64,000 bases of DNA from positions 124,001 to 188,000 of the forward strand of contig JBEKKS010000002.1 of assembly GCA_050010595.1 (NCBI GenBank). Direction: 5' to 3'. The notes under the pieces were generated by a model, which ran no database searches, had not been told where the DNA came from, and worked only from the letters and a program-made list of their open reading frames with translations. Positions 1-9,330 of this stretch are shown here, in pieces (positions within the stretch are counted from its first letter, which is position 1; each line of letters starts with the position of its first letter). The translations under genes and the position numbers were made by a program. Source of the DNA: Palsa-513 sp050010595. GTDB lineage: Bacteria; Actinomycetota; Thermoleophilia; Solirubrobacterales; Solirubrobacteraceae.

Positions 1-935
<935 letters not shown>

Positions 936-938
936 GCC

Positions 939-1694
939 ATGTCACGCACACCGTTTGTCGCAGGCAACTGGAAGATGAACAAGACGGTCGCTGACGCCGA
1001 GGAGCTGATCCAGGCTCTCCTGCCGCGGGTCGCCGGCCTCGACGGTGTCGATGTGGCGATCTGTCCGCCTTACACCGCATTGCAGGCGATGGCCGACAGT
1101 GCGTTTGGCTCACGCGTAGCGGTCTTCGCGCAGAACATGCACGAGTCGGATCACGGCGCGTTCACGGGCGAGATCGCGGCGCCGATGCTGCTCGAGATCG
1201 GCGTCACGGGCGTGATCCTCGGCCACTCCGAGCGTCGCGCCTACTACGCCGAGACCGACGAGCGCCTCGCGGCGAAGTTACCCGTCGCACTCGAGGTCGG
1301 GCTGCGGCCGATCCTCTGCGTCGGCGAGACCGAGGAGCAGCGGGTCGCGGGTGAGACCGAGACATTGCTGCGCGCTCAGCTCGAGGCGGACTTTGCAAGC
1401 CTCGCTCCGGAGCGTGTCGCGGATGTCGCGATCGCCTACGAGCCGATCTGGGCGATCGGGACGGGCCGCGTGGCGACGCCGGAGCAGGCGCAGGAGGCCT
1501 GTGCCTTCATCCGCTCGGTGCTCGCCGAGCGCTCCGAGCTGGCCGACGCGACGCGGATCCTCTACGGCGGATCGGTGACCGCCGAGAACGCGACCGAGCT
1601 GCTGGCGCTGCCGGACGTTGACGGCGCGCTCGTCGGTGGTGCGTCGCTGACCGCCGAATCCTTCGCGACGATCTGCGCTGCCGCGCGCGGCTGA
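939..1694 (+). CDS. tpiA: triosephosphate isomerase
   Basis: This 251-residue protein has the normal length for the family and interconverts dihydroxyacetone phosphate and glyceraldehyde 3-phosphate. The N-terminal GNWKMNKT carries the catalytic Lys. GHSERR carries the catalytic His, AYEPIWAIGTG the catalytic Glu, and YGGSV and GALVGGASL are the phosphate-binding loops. It starts 3 bases after the pgk stop. In many actinobacteria secG follows tpiA directly, but here secG lies about 19 kb away and xylA follows. Confidence 0.98.
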   Translation: MSRTPFVAGNWKMNKTVADAEELIQALLPRVAGLDGVDVAICPPYTALQAMADSAFGSRVAVFAQNMHESDHGAFTGEIAAPMLLEIGVTGVILGHSERRAYYAETDERLAAKLPVALEVGLRPILCVGETEEQRVAGETETLLRAQLEADFASLAPERVADVAIAYEPIWAIGTGRVATPEQAQEACAFIRSVLAERSELADATRILYGGSVTAENATELLALPDVDGALVGGASLTAESFATICAAARG

Positions 1695-1740
1695 CTACGC
1701 TTGAAACCCCGGGACGATTTGAGGAGGTCGAACCGTAACG

Positions 1741-2883
1741 ATGAGCACTGAGCACCGTTTCACCTTCGGGCTTTGGACCGTTGGCAATCCTGGTCGCGAT
1801 CCGTTCGGCGAGCCGACGCGGCCACCGCTCGATCCCGTCGACAGCGTTCACAAGCTCGCGGAGCTCGGTGCATGGGGGATCTCGCTGCATGACAACGATC
1901 TGATTCCTTGGGGGACGAGCCCTGCCGAGGCAGAGAGGATCACGGCTCGCTTCGAGCAGGCACTCGCGGACACGGGCCTCGGCGTCGGCATGGCGACGAC
2001 CAACCTGTTCGGCCATCCCGCATTCAAGGACGGCGCGTTCACCTCCAACGATCGGGGCGTCAGGCGCGCTGCGATCGGCAAGGCGATGCGCTCGATCGAT
2101 CTCGGTGCGCGGCTCGGAGCGGAGGTCTACGTCTTCTGGGGCGGGCGCGAGGGGACGGAGGCAAGCGTGGCGAAGGATCCGCGCGACGCGCTCGAGCGCT
2201 ACCGCGAGGCGATCAACGTCCTCGCCGAATACGTCGTCGAGCAGGGCTACGAGCTGCGCTTTGCGATGGAGCCGAAGCCGAACGAGCCGCGCGGTGACAT
2301 CTTCCTGCCGACCGTTGGGCATGCACTTCATTTCATCTCGACGCTCGATCGCCCCGAGATGGTCGGGGTCAACCCCGAGGTCGCGCACGAGACGATGGCC
2401 GGTCTCTCGTTCATGCACGGCGTGGGGCAGGCGCTGTGGGCTGGCAAGCTGTTCCACATCGACTTGAACGGGCAGCGGATCGGGCGCTACGACCAGGACT
2501 TCCGCTTCGCGGCAGAGGACCTCAAGGAAGCGTTTCTCTTGGTACGCCTGCTCGAGCACGCGGGCTACGAAGGGCCGCGGCATTTCGACGCGCACGCATA
2601 TCGCTCGGAGAGCCCGGAAGGGGTGTGGGACTTCGCGCGCGGATGCATGGCGAGCTACACCGCGCTGGCCGACCGCGTGGCGCATTTCGACAGCCTGCCG
2701 GAGGTGACGGAGGCGCTCGCTCGAGCCTCGACTCCCGAGCTCGGCGAGGCATCGTGCTCGGGCCTCGGCGAGGCCGATGCGCTCAAGGCAGAGGTCGACG
2801 GGCTGGACGCGCTCGCCCAGCGCGGTTATTTCAACGAAGCGCTCGACCAGCTGCTCGTTGAAGTCCTGCTCGGCGTTCGCTGA
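1741..2883 (+). CDS. xylA: xylose isomerase
   Basis: This 380-residue protein matches the actinobacterial class of D-xylose/D-glucose isomerases (about 385-390 residues). HDNDLIPWG contains the catalytic His/Asp pair. WGGREG, EPKPNEPRGD (metal-binding Glu and catalytic Lys), HIDLNGQ and FDAHAYR supply the metal ligands. It isomerises D-xylose to D-xylulose in the cytosol. A Shine-Dalgarno AGGAGGT lies at 1722-1728, 12 bases before the ATG. No xylulokinase or xylose transporter is adjacent, so it may serve as a stand-alone isomerase. It sits 46 bases after tpiA and could be read from the same transcript. Confidence 0.95.
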   Translation: MSTEHRFTFGLWTVGNPGRDPFGEPTRPPLDPVDSVHKLAELGAWGISLHDNDLIPWGTSPAEAERITARFEQALADTGLGVGMATTNLFGHPAFKDGAFTSNDRGVRRAAIGKAMRSIDLGARLGAEVYVFWGGREGTEASVAKDPRDALERYREAINVLAEYVVEQGYELRFAMEPKPNEPRGDIFLPTVGHALHFISTLDRPEMVGVNPEVAHETMAGLSFMHGVGQALWAGKLFHIDLNGQRIGRYDQDFRFAAEDLKEAFLLVRLLEHAGYEGPRHFDAHAYRSESPEGVWDFARGCMASYTALADRVAHFDSLPEVTEALARASTPELGEASCSGLGEADALKAEVDGLDALAQRGYFNEALDQLLVEVLLGVR

Positions 2884-2958
2884 GCGCTCCAAGCCAAACA
2901 GACGGAGCCAGGCCTTGTAGGTGGGGCGCGTCGCTGTGCACCCGCGACGTATATAAAA

Positions 2959-2992
2959 CTTGACAGCTAGTCACTCAGATTATATCCTGAGT
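2959..2992 (+). promoter_or_regulatory. hsp20 promoter with HAIR-like (HspR) inverted repeat
   Basis: A near-consensus promoter, TTGACA (2960-2965), 17 bases, TATCCT (2983-2988), precedes hsp20. CTTGACA (2959-2965), 7 bases, ACTCAGA (2973-2979) matches the HspR box CTTGAGT-N7-ACTCAAG at 5 of 7 positions in each arm. A perfect ACTCAG (2973-2978) / CTGAGT (2987-2992) repeat also flanks the -10. Repressor binding here would cover the promoter. The sequence is observed; HspR control is inferred. Confidence 0.65.
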
Positions 2993-3025
2993 TCGCGTTA
3001 GTAATCCGAACTTCAGGAGGCTGTC

Positions 3026-3508
3026 ATGGCACTCGTACGATGGGAGCCGGTGCGCGAGCTTACGTCGCTCCAGCAGGACATGAACCGACTTTTCAACGGT
3101 TTCTTCGACGCGCCGCGAGCGGCGAACGGCAACGCTCGCTTCGTGCCGGCGATGGATCTCGTCGAGACCGATGAGCACTTCGTCCTGCGCGCCGACCTGC
3201 CGGGCCTGCGCGAGGAAGACGTCAAGATCGAGCTCGAGGACAACGTTCTCACGGTCTCCGGCGAACGCAAGGCCGAGCACGAGGACCGCAAGGAGGGCTA
3301 TTACCGCCTCGAGCGCTCCTACGGCCAGTTCGCGCGGACACTGACACTGCCCGAAGGCGTGGGGCCCGAAGGCGTCAAGGCGTCATTCGACCGCGGCGTG
3401 CTCGAGGTCGAGATCGCGAAGCCCGAGCAGCGCAAGCCCCACCGCGTCACAATCGGCGTCAACGGCGCCTCACCGGCTCGTGAGACCGTCGAAGGCAGCG
3501 AGTCCTAA
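3026..3508 (+). CDS. Hsp20/alpha-crystallin small heat-shock protein
   Basis: This 160-residue protein has an alpha-crystallin domain at about residues 40-140. FVPAMDLVETDEHFVLRADL opens it and GVKASFDRGVLEVEIAKPEQ contains the conserved A-x-x-x-n-G-V-L-x-V ending. It is an ATP-independent holdase that binds unfolding proteins. AGGAGG lies 7 bases before the ATG. A strong promoter with a HAIR-like element lies directly upstream, so heat induction through HspR release is likely. It is transcribed alone and ends at a GC-rich hairpin. Confidence 0.95.
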   Translation: MALVRWEPVRELTSLQQDMNRLFNGFFDAPRAANGNARFVPAMDLVETDEHFVLRADLPGLREEDVKIELEDNVLTVSGERKAEHEDRKEGYYRLERSYGQFARTLTLPEGVGPEGVKASFDRGVLEVEIAKPEQRKPHRVTIGVNGASPARETVEGSES

Positions 3509-3522
3509 GCCCACTGGCACCA

Positions 3523-3548
3523 CGCCGGGCGCGCCCAAGCGCCCGGCG
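3523..3548. terminator. hairpin between convergent hsp20 and DedA genes
   Basis: CGCCGGGCGC (3523-3532) and GCGCCCGGCG (3539-3548) form a perfect 10-bp stem with loop GCCCAA. It lies between two convergent genes and can fold on either strand. There is no T-tract, so it is at best a weak intrinsic terminator or an RNA 3'-end stabiliser. Another small GCCGGC-AAA-GCCGGC hairpin lies near 3590-3605. Confidence 0.55.
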
Positions 3549-3621
3549 GCGCCAACCCCAGCCGCCTCCAGCCGCCCGCCGGCCCGCAGCCGGCAAAGCC
3601 GGCGAGGGCTGCCGGGCGCCA

Positions 3622-4221
3622 CTACTGCGTAGCGCCTCGCCGCCGGCGCCAGTAGATCGCGAGGCCGATCGCCGCAAGCACTGCCGCGACAATCACTCCG
3701 TAGAGCCCGATATAGCTGAGGGCGTGCTCGACGCCCTTGCCGCCGTAGTAGGCGGCGAGTGCGACGCTGGTCGCCCACATCACGCCGCCGAGAGCGTTCC
3801 AGAATAGGAACGAGCGCCAGCGCATCGTGCTCGCCCCGGCGAGCCACGAGGCCCAGACGCGCAGCCCGGTGATCCAGCGTCCGAAGAACACCGCCTTTGG
3901 ACCGTGCCGCTCGAAGAACGGATCGCCGATTGCGAGGACACGCTGGCGCTCCTCGTAGAAGCGTCCCGGGCGCTCCAGTAGCGCGCGGCCGCCGCGCCGG
4001 CCGATCACGAACCCGATGTTGTCGCCGACGATTGCCGCGGCGGCGGCGAGGACGATCACGAGCACGATGTCAAGCCGACCGGCGCCAGCCGCCAGGCCGG
4101 CGAAGATCACCGCTGTCTCGCCCGGCAGTGGCACTCCCAGCGACTCTGCCCCGACCACCGCGACCAACAGCGGATAGCCGAGATTCTGGGTGACGCTGAG
4201 GAAGCTCGCGAGGACGGTCAC
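3622..4221 (-). CDS. DedA-family (SNARE-associated/VTT) membrane protein
   Basis: This integral membrane protein has about four to five hydrophobic segments. YPLLVAVVGAESLGVPLPGE near the N-terminus is the typical DedA E-x-x-x-P-x-P-G-E region. FFGRWITGLRVWASWLAG matches the conserved F-x-R-(x)n-R-x-x-x-x-x-x-A-G segment. The family is linked to lipid scrambling/flipping and membrane homeostasis; the substrate here is unknown. I chose GTG at 4221, just before the first hydrophobic run. An ATG at 4263 is possible but would overlap the divergent tgt gene. The C-terminus ends in a basic tail. Confidence 0.88.
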   Translation of the reverse strand: MTVLASFLSVTQNLGYPLLVAVVGAESLGVPLPGETAVIFAGLAAGAGRLDIVLVIVLAAAAAIVGDNIGFVIGRRGGRALLERPGRFYEERQRVLAIGDPFFERHGPKAVFFGRWITGLRVWASWLAGASTMRWRSFLFWNALGGVMWATSVALAAYYGGKGVEHALSYIGLYGVIVAAVLAAIGLAIYWRRRRGATQ

Positions 4222-4253
4222 GGCGCGCGCCGCGGCGTCTCTACCATCCCGCG

Positions 4254-5438
4254 GTGGCCGCATTCTCCACGATCGCGCAAGACCCCGCCAGCGCCGCCCG
4301 GGCCGGGCTGCTCGAAACCGCTCACGGAACGGTTGCGACGCCGGCCTTCGTTCCGCTTGCGAGCACCGCTTCGGTGCGCGGGCTCCTGCCGGCCCAGGTT
4401 GCCGCGCTCGGCTACGACATCGTCCTCGGCAACACGTTCCACCTCTTCCTGCGGCCCGGCGGCGAGCTGATCGAGCGGCTCGGAGGGCTGCATCGCTTCA
4501 TGGGTTGGGAGCGGGCGATAGTCACGGACTCGGGGGGCTTCCAGGTCTTCTCGATGGGTCATGGCACGGTGGCCGACGAGATCAAGGGGCGCCGCGGCAG
4601 CGGGCGCACCGGAGCGATCCTTGCGATCGAGGAGAACGGGGTTCGCTTCCGCTCCTACATCGACGGTGGCGAGCGCTTCATCTCGCCCGAGATCTCGATG
4701 GAGGTCCAGCACCAGCTTGGGTCCGACATCGTGCTCGCCTTCGACGAGTGCACGCCGTTCAACGTTGAGCGCGACTACACGGCACGCTCGACGCAGCGCA
4801 CCCACCGCTGGCTCGATCGCTGCATCGCCTGGCGCGCGGAGCACCCCGACAGCTCGCTGTTCTACGGGATCGTCCAGGGCGGCGTCTACGAGGACCTCCG
4901 CGCGGAGTCGATCGCCGCGGTGCTGGCGAGCGGTTGCGAGGGCGTCGCGATCGGCGGATCGCTCGGGCGCGAGAAGGCTCAGATGTACGAGGTTGTGGAG
5001 TGGTGCACCCGCGCGCTCGATCCGCGCCGTCCGCGGCATTTGCTCGGGATCGGCGATATCGACGACCTGATCCGCGGTGTCGAGCTCGGTATCGACAGCT
5101 TCGACTGTGCGATGCCGACGCGCCTCGCGCGCCACGGCGTCGCACTCGTGCCAGACCCGGAAAACCGCTGGCGGCTCGAGCTCGATCGCCCGCGCTGGCG
5201 CGAGGCCGCCGAGCCGCTGATCGCGGGCTGTCCGTGTCCGGCCTGTGCCGGCGGACTCTCGCGCGCCTACCTGCACTACATGGCGCGCGGCGGCGAGCTG
5301 ACGGCGGCGCACATGCTGACGCTGCACAACCTGACCTTCGTCGGTGCGCTGATGCGCGAGCTGCGCGAGGCGATCAGCGGCGGGTGCTTGCGCGAGACGG
5401 CTGGGCGCCTGCGGGCGGGCGGCGTGCCGCGGTTCTAG
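4254..5438 (+). CDS. tgt: queuine/preQ1 tRNA-guanine transglycosylase
   Basis: This 394-residue enzyme exchanges guanine-34 in GUN anticodons for a queuosine precursor. Family signatures are GNTFHLFLRPG, VTDSGGFQVFSMG (catalytic Asp), LAFDECTPF and GIVQGGVYEDLR. MPTRLARHG replaces the commoner MPTRNARNG. The zinc site is CPCPACAGGLSRAYLHY (C-x-C-x2-C plus His). GTG at 4254 is the start that keeps the conserved N-terminus. No Shine-Dalgarno is seen, so translation may be leaderless. No other queuosine genes lie nearby. Confidence 0.95.
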   Translation: MAAFSTIAQDPASAARAGLLETAHGTVATPAFVPLASTASVRGLLPAQVAALGYDIVLGNTFHLFLRPGGELIERLGGLHRFMGWERAIVTDSGGFQVFSMGHGTVADEIKGRRGSGRTGAILAIEENGVRFRSYIDGGERFISPEISMEVQHQLGSDIVLAFDECTPFNVERDYTARSTQRTHRWLDRCIAWRAEHPDSSLFYGIVQGGVYEDLRAESIAAVLASGCEGVAIGGSLGREKAQMYEVVEWCTRALDPRRPRHLLGIGDIDDLIRGVELGIDSFDCAMPTRLARHGVALVPDPENRWRLELDRPRWREAAEPLIAGCPCPACAGGLSRAYLHYMARGGELTAAHMLTLHNLTFVGALMRELREAISGGCLRETAGRLRAGGVPRF

Positions 5439-5446
5439 GACTGTGG

Positions 5447-6706
5447 CTACTGTGCATTGTTCGAGACGACGTACTGCATCTGCTGCGCGGCCTGCGATGC
5501 GTTGGTCGACCAGGGGGGGGTCTGCAGCGTAGGGTTCTTCGACCCGTTGTTGCCAAGCGAGAGGATCAGCACGGCAGCGATGGCAACGACGATCGCGATC
5601 GCCGTGAGCAGCGCCAGCAGGCGAGCGTTCTCGCGTCGACCATCAGCACGGTCGGGCGAAGGCGGGCGGCGGCCTTGCGGCTGGCGTGCGGCTGTGGCGG
5701 GCCGCCGTGGCGGGCCGGGGCGTGGCTCGCGCGCCTTGATCGCGCCGGCGACGCGCGTTGCGTCGCCGCGGGCTGCGACGACCGTCGCGTCGCCACCACG
5801 ACGTGCGATCACGGTCTCGCCGGTGTCCTCGTCGAGCAGCTCGCCGGGCATTGGCGGCACGATCGCCGCGCCCGAGCCGGGGCGGATGCCGCGGGCGCCG
5901 TCCTGTAGTGCACGACCCATGTCGATCGCGGTCGGGTAGCGCGTCAGCGGATCGAGCCGCAGCGCCACGTCGACAGCGAGGGCCAGTTCCGAGCTGATGC
6001 CTGCGACAAGCGTGTCAAGCGGCGCCGGTCGCGTCTCCTGTTGCTTGATCGCCAGCTCGGTCAGGGACTTCCCCTCAAACGGAAGACGGCCCGACAGCAG
6101 CTGATAGGCGACGACGCCGAGCGCGTAGATGTCGGCGGCCGGTCCCGCCTCTTCGCCATGGGCCTGCTCGGGCGCGAGGTATGCGGCCGTACCGAGGACC
6201 GAGCCTACTTGGGTGATGCTCGACTGCTCGGTTGCCTTCGCGATGCCGAAGTCGGCCAGCTTCACTCGGTGGTCGCTGCCGCGCAGGATGTTGCCCGGCT
6301 TCACGTCGCGGTGGACGACGCCCTTGCGGTGCGCGTAGTCGAGGCCGGCGCAGCAGGCGACGATGATCGGCAGGGTCTCCTCGGGCGGCAGCCAGCCGCG
6401 TGCGCGCAGGATCTCGGCACCGGACTGGCCCTCGATGTACTCCATCACGATGAAATGCTGGTCGGTCTGGTCGTCGAGGCCGGAGTCGAAGACCTGAACG
6501 ATGTTCTCGTGGATCAGGCGCGCTGCCGCCAGCGCCTCGCGCTGGAAGCGCGAGACGAACGCCGGGTCGTCGGCAAGGTGCTCGGCGAGCAGCTTCACGG
6601 CCACGAGGCGCTCGAGGCGCTCGTCGAAGGCGAGGTGCACCGTCGACATGCCGCCGGAGCCGAGACGACCCTCGAGCCGATAACGCTGCGCGATCATGTG
6701 CGCCAC
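5447..6706 (-). CDS. membrane Ser/Thr protein kinase (PknB-type, no PASTA domains)
   Basis: This 419-residue protein has an N-terminal Hanks kinase domain (about 8-270). It contains GRLGSGGMSTVHLA (P-loop), AVKLL (ATP-binding Lys), HRDVKPGN (catalytic loop), DFGIAK, and GTAAYLAPEQ (activation segment/APE). A basic, Pro/Arg-rich linker follows, then one transmembrane helix at about 360-390 and a short outer tail. It lacks the PASTA repeats of PknB sensors. The GTG start at 6706 directly abuts the upstream lipoprotein stop; an ATG at 6697 is possible. It is last in a three-gene operon, so the lipoprotein may supply the extracellular sensing part (inference). Confidence 0.93.
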   Translation of the reverse strand: MAHMIAQRYRLEGRLGSGGMSTVHLAFDERLERLVAVKLLAEHLADDPAFVSRFQREALAAARLIHENIVQVFDSGLDDQTDQHFIVMEYIEGQSGAEILRARGWLPPEETLPIIVACCAGLDYAHRKGVVHRDVKPGNILRGSDHRVKLADFGIAKATEQSSITQVGSVLGTAAYLAPEQAHGEEAGPAADIYALGVVAYQLLSGRLPFEGKSLTELAIKQQETRPAPLDTLVAGISSELALAVDVALRLDPLTRYPTAIDMGRALQDGARGIRPGSGAAIVPPMPGELLDEDTGETVIARRGGDATVVAARGDATRVAGAIKAREPRPGPPRRPATAARQPQGRRPPSPDRADGRRENARLLALLTAIAIVVAIAAVLILSLGNNGSKNPTLQTPPWSTNASQAAQQMQYVVSNNAQ

Positions 6707-7279
6707 TTAGCCCGCCGCCCCGCCGCCGCTGTCGCCGGTCGTGCCGCTGGAGCCCGTCGGGGCGGCCGCGCCGCCACCCGGGCCGAAGCCGCTGCCGGTG
6801 CTCGTCGTGCCGGTAGCCCCGGTGGCGGATGTCGTGCCGGTCGTTCCGCTCGTGCCCGTGGTCGGGGGGATCGTCGTGCCGCCCTGGCTCGTGCCGGTGG
6901 CGCTGGTCGCGCCGCTCGTGCCGGTATTGCCGGTCTTTGGCTTCGTGTGGGTCTTGTGCGTTCCTGTGCCGGTGCTCTGTGGCTTGCACTGCGTGCGCGA
7001 CTCGTTCGAAACCGTCGTGTAGCCGGTTTGCAGGTTCTGGCGCAGCCTGATGTCGACGGTCGTTGGCAGACTCGCGAGCTCGCTTTGAACGCCGCTCAGC
7101 GCCTGCGCGGTCGCGCTGCAGTCGTGATTCGCCAGCGCGGACTCGAGCGCCGTCAGCGAGTTGTAGAGGGCGTTCTCATTGGCCGTCGGAAGCAATCCCG
7201 CCGTGGATCCGCCGCCGCATGCCGCGAGCGTGGCGGCGCTCGCGACCGTCGCCGCGATCAGCCCGAGTGCTCGCCTCAT
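6707..7279 (-). CDS. putative lipoprotein with Thr/Gly/Ser-rich tail
   Basis: This 190-residue protein begins with a signal peptide and lipobox LAAC (Cys-21), so it is predicted to be anchored to the outer face of the membrane. Residues 30-95 form a small helical region with two further cysteines (DCS and QCK). From about residue 100 the sequence is low-complexity Thr/Gly/Ser/Ala, a likely flexible or glycosylated stalk. No family is recognised. It overlaps the upstream phosphoesterase by 4 bases and ends exactly where the kinase begins, which suggests a joint signalling function. Confidence 0.8.
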   Translation of the reverse strand: MRRALGLIAATVASAATLAACGGGSTAGLLPTANENALYNSLTALESALANHDCSATAQALSGVQSELASLPTTVDIRLRQNLQTGYTTVSNESRTQCKPQSTGTGTHKTHTKPKTGNTGTSGATSATGTSQGGTTIPPTTGTSGTTGTTSATGATGTTSTGSGFGPGGGAAAPTGSSGTTGDSGGGAAG

Positions 7280-8010
7280 TGGCCGTACTCCAGCCGTTCT
7301 GCGAGCGAGACCGGCAGCTCGGCGGCGCGAATCGCGTCGGCCGCGCCGGTGATGTCGTACTCGCAGCGGCGATATCCGGCGGTGTTCGCGTCGAGGTCGA
7401 GCAGCATCCAGGCTGCCCGCGGATCGCCGTCACGCGGTTGACCCACGCTCCCCGGGTTGAGCAGCCACTCACCGGCACCGATCGCGAGCTCGCTCCCGCC
7501 GTCCCGCCACTCGCCTGTGACCGCCGCCGCGCCGACCTGACGCTCGAACGAAAGCGCTACATGCGAATGACCGACAAGGCAGACCCGGTTTGACTGCGTG
7601 TCGAGGCATCGCTCCGCCAGGCCGCTTGAAAGAACGTACTCCCAGACCGGCTCGCGCGGGCTGCCGTGGTACAGGCCTACCGCGTAGCGATCGCCCGCAG
7701 GGCGCAGCGTCATCAGGAATTCGCGCGTCTCCGGCTTGATCGTCCGCTGGGTCCAGTGGACCGCCGCGGCGGCCGGTCGCGAGAAGTCAGCGAGCGAGAC
7801 CTCGCCGGTGACGGCGAGATCGTGGTTGCCGGCCAGACAGGCGGAGGCGTGCTCGCGCGCGAGCGACACGCAAGCATCCGGATCGGCGCCGTAGCCGACG
7901 AGGTCACCGAGGCACCAGACCTCCTCGATGGAGCTCTCGGCGATGTCGGTCAGCACGGCTTCGAAAGCGTGACGGTTACCGTGAATGTCAGAAATGATGG
8001 CGACCCTCAT
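7276..8010 (-). CDS. calcineurin-like metallophosphoesterase (YfcE/MJ0936 type)
   Basis: This 244-residue protein has the metallophosphoesterase metal motifs in order: SDIHGN near the N-terminus, CLGDLVGYG, AGNHD, GLYHGSPRE and VGHSHVA. Such proteins hydrolyse phosphodiesters with two bound metal ions; the natural substrate is not clear from sequence. ATG at 8010 is preferred over the adjacent in-frame TTG at 8013. It is the first gene of the operon with the lipoprotein and kinase, with a 4-base overlap to the former. Confidence 0.92.
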   Translation of the reverse strand: MRVAIISDIHGNRHAFEAVLTDIAESSIEEVWCLGDLVGYGADPDACVSLAREHASACLAGNHDLAVTGEVSLADFSRPAAAAVHWTQRTIKPETREFLMTLRPAGDRYAVGLYHGSPREPVWEYVLSSGLAERCLDTQSNRVCLVGHSHVALSFERQVGAAAVTGEWRDGGSELAIGAGEWLLNPGSVGQPRDGDPRAAWMLLDLDANTAGYRRCEYDITGAADAIRAAELPVSLAERLEYGQ

Positions 8011-8109
8011 CAAAAGTCGGCAGCACCCGTGGGGGCGCCGCGCAGCCTGTCAGTGTTGCAGCCGCGGCGCATGCGCGACTGCAGGCGCGGCCTTCTAGGC
8101 TTTCGTTGC

Positions 8110-9330
8110 ATGCGCGAGTGCAAGCGGTCCGGCTGGGTCTCCGCGGTTGCGTTGAGCTTCGCGGTCGGGCATGGCGGCTACCTGCTCCTGCGCCCGCGGC
8201 ACGGAACGATCGCCGCTGGCGCCGCGCCGCCAGCACGCTATTTCACTGCGACCGAGGTGGAGCGGGCCCGCGCCTATGAGCGCCCCCAGCTGGCCCTCGG
8301 GGCGCTCGCTGCGCTGATCCGTGCGGCGAGCCTCGCCGCGCTTGTGCGTGAGCGACCCGGAGCGCCACTTGCCGGACAGCGGCCGCCGGCCGCCGGCGCA
8401 CGCGCGATGGTGCTGGTTGGTGCGCTCAGCCTGCAGTCGCTGCCCTTCGCGGCGCTCGCACGGCGGCGCGCGCTCGCTGCCGGGCTGGCGACCCAGAGCT
8501 GGCGTGACTGGGCCTTCGATGTTGCCCGCGCGGAGGCGATCGGATCCGGCTTCGCGTTTGCCGCCGGCGCGGGCGCGTGCCTGCTCGTGCGTCGCTACGG
8601 CGAGCGTTGGTGGGCGGCGGGCGCGGTTGGCTCGCTCGCTGGGGCGGCGCTTCTCAGCTTCGCCGGGCCGGTCGTGCTCGAGCCGATCTTCAACGACTTC
8701 ACGCCGCTGCCGGATGGCGAGCTGCGGCGCCGCGTGTTGGAGCTCGCGCAGCACGCACGGGTCCCGGTGGGGGAGGTGCTGGTGGTCGACGCGAGCCGCC
8801 GAACGAGCGCGTTGAACGCCTATGTCTCCGGCTTTGGCCCGACGCGGCGTGTCGTGCTCTTCGACACGCTTACCGAGGCTTTCAGCCCGGCTCAGGTGGA
8901 GGTTGTCGTCGCGCACGAGCTCGCCCACGTGCACGAGCGCGACGTCTTGCGCGGACTCGCGTTCGCGGCCCTACTCGCGCCGGTCGGCGCGCGTGCTGCT
9001 GCACGCGTCGCGCAACGCCTCGACAGTGCGGGCGACGGGCCGACGATCCCCTCGGTCGCGTTGGCGGCCGGGATCGTCGCAACGCTGCTCGGCCCGATCG
9101 CCCGTCGCCTCTCGCGTGCGATCGAACGGCGCGCCGACAGCTTCGCGCTCGAGCTGACGGATGACCCGAACGCCTTCATCGCCTTCGAGCAACAGGTCAC
9201 GCGCACGAATCTCGCCGACCCCGATCCGCCGCGTTGGCGCTCGCTGCTGCTTGCTACGCACCCGCCCGCCGTCGAGCGGATCGGGCTCGCCGCGGCCTAC
9301 GCGGCCGGGGCACGGACGACGGCCCCTTAG
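8110..9330 (+). CDS. M48 (Ste24-like) membrane zinc metalloprotease
   Basis: This protein of about 406 residues has several N-terminal transmembrane segments and a C-terminal peptidase domain. VVAHELAHVHERD contains the HExxH zinc site. RRADSFALEL supplies the downstream Glu ligand. SALNAYVSGFGPTRRVVLFD is a typical M48 stretch. The arrangement resembles Ste24/CAAX prenyl protease 1 homologues, which in bacteria act in membrane protein quality control. I chose ATG at 8110; the frame stays open further upstream but that part overlaps the divergent phosphoesterase. The stop overlaps the convergent DUF3467 stop (shared TTAG). Confidence 0.88.
   Translation: MRECKRSGWVSAVALSFAVGHGGYLLLRPRHGTIAAGAAPPARYFTATEVERARAYERPQLALGALAALIRAASLAALVRERPGAPLAGQRPPAAGARAMVLVGALSLQSLPFAALARRRALAAGLATQSWRDWAFDVARAEAIGSGFAFAAGAGACLLVRRYGERWWAAGAVGSLAGAALLSFAGPVVLEPIFNDFTPLPDGELRRRVLELAQHARVPVGEVLVVDASRRTSALNAYVSGFGPTRRVVLFDTLTEAFSPAQVEVVVAHELAHVHERDVLRGLAFAALLAPVGARAAARVAQRLDSAGDGPTIPSVALAAGIVATLLGPIARRLSRAIERRADSFALELTDDPNAFIAFEQQVTRTNLADPDPPRWRSLLLATHPPAVERIGLAAAYAAGARTTAP

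Noticed and set aside
1507..2892. Long minus-strand open frame (461 codons) antisense to xylA and tpiA
   Set aside because: Its composition is Arg/Ala/Glu-biased with no recognisable domain, and xylA on the plus strand has all catalytic motifs. It is a GC-rich shadow frame.
3541..3621. Cluster of GCC/GGC-rich short repeats after hsp20 as a CRISPR or REP array
   Set aside because: The units are not regularly spaced or of equal length; they are ordinary GC-rich hairpins between convergent genes.
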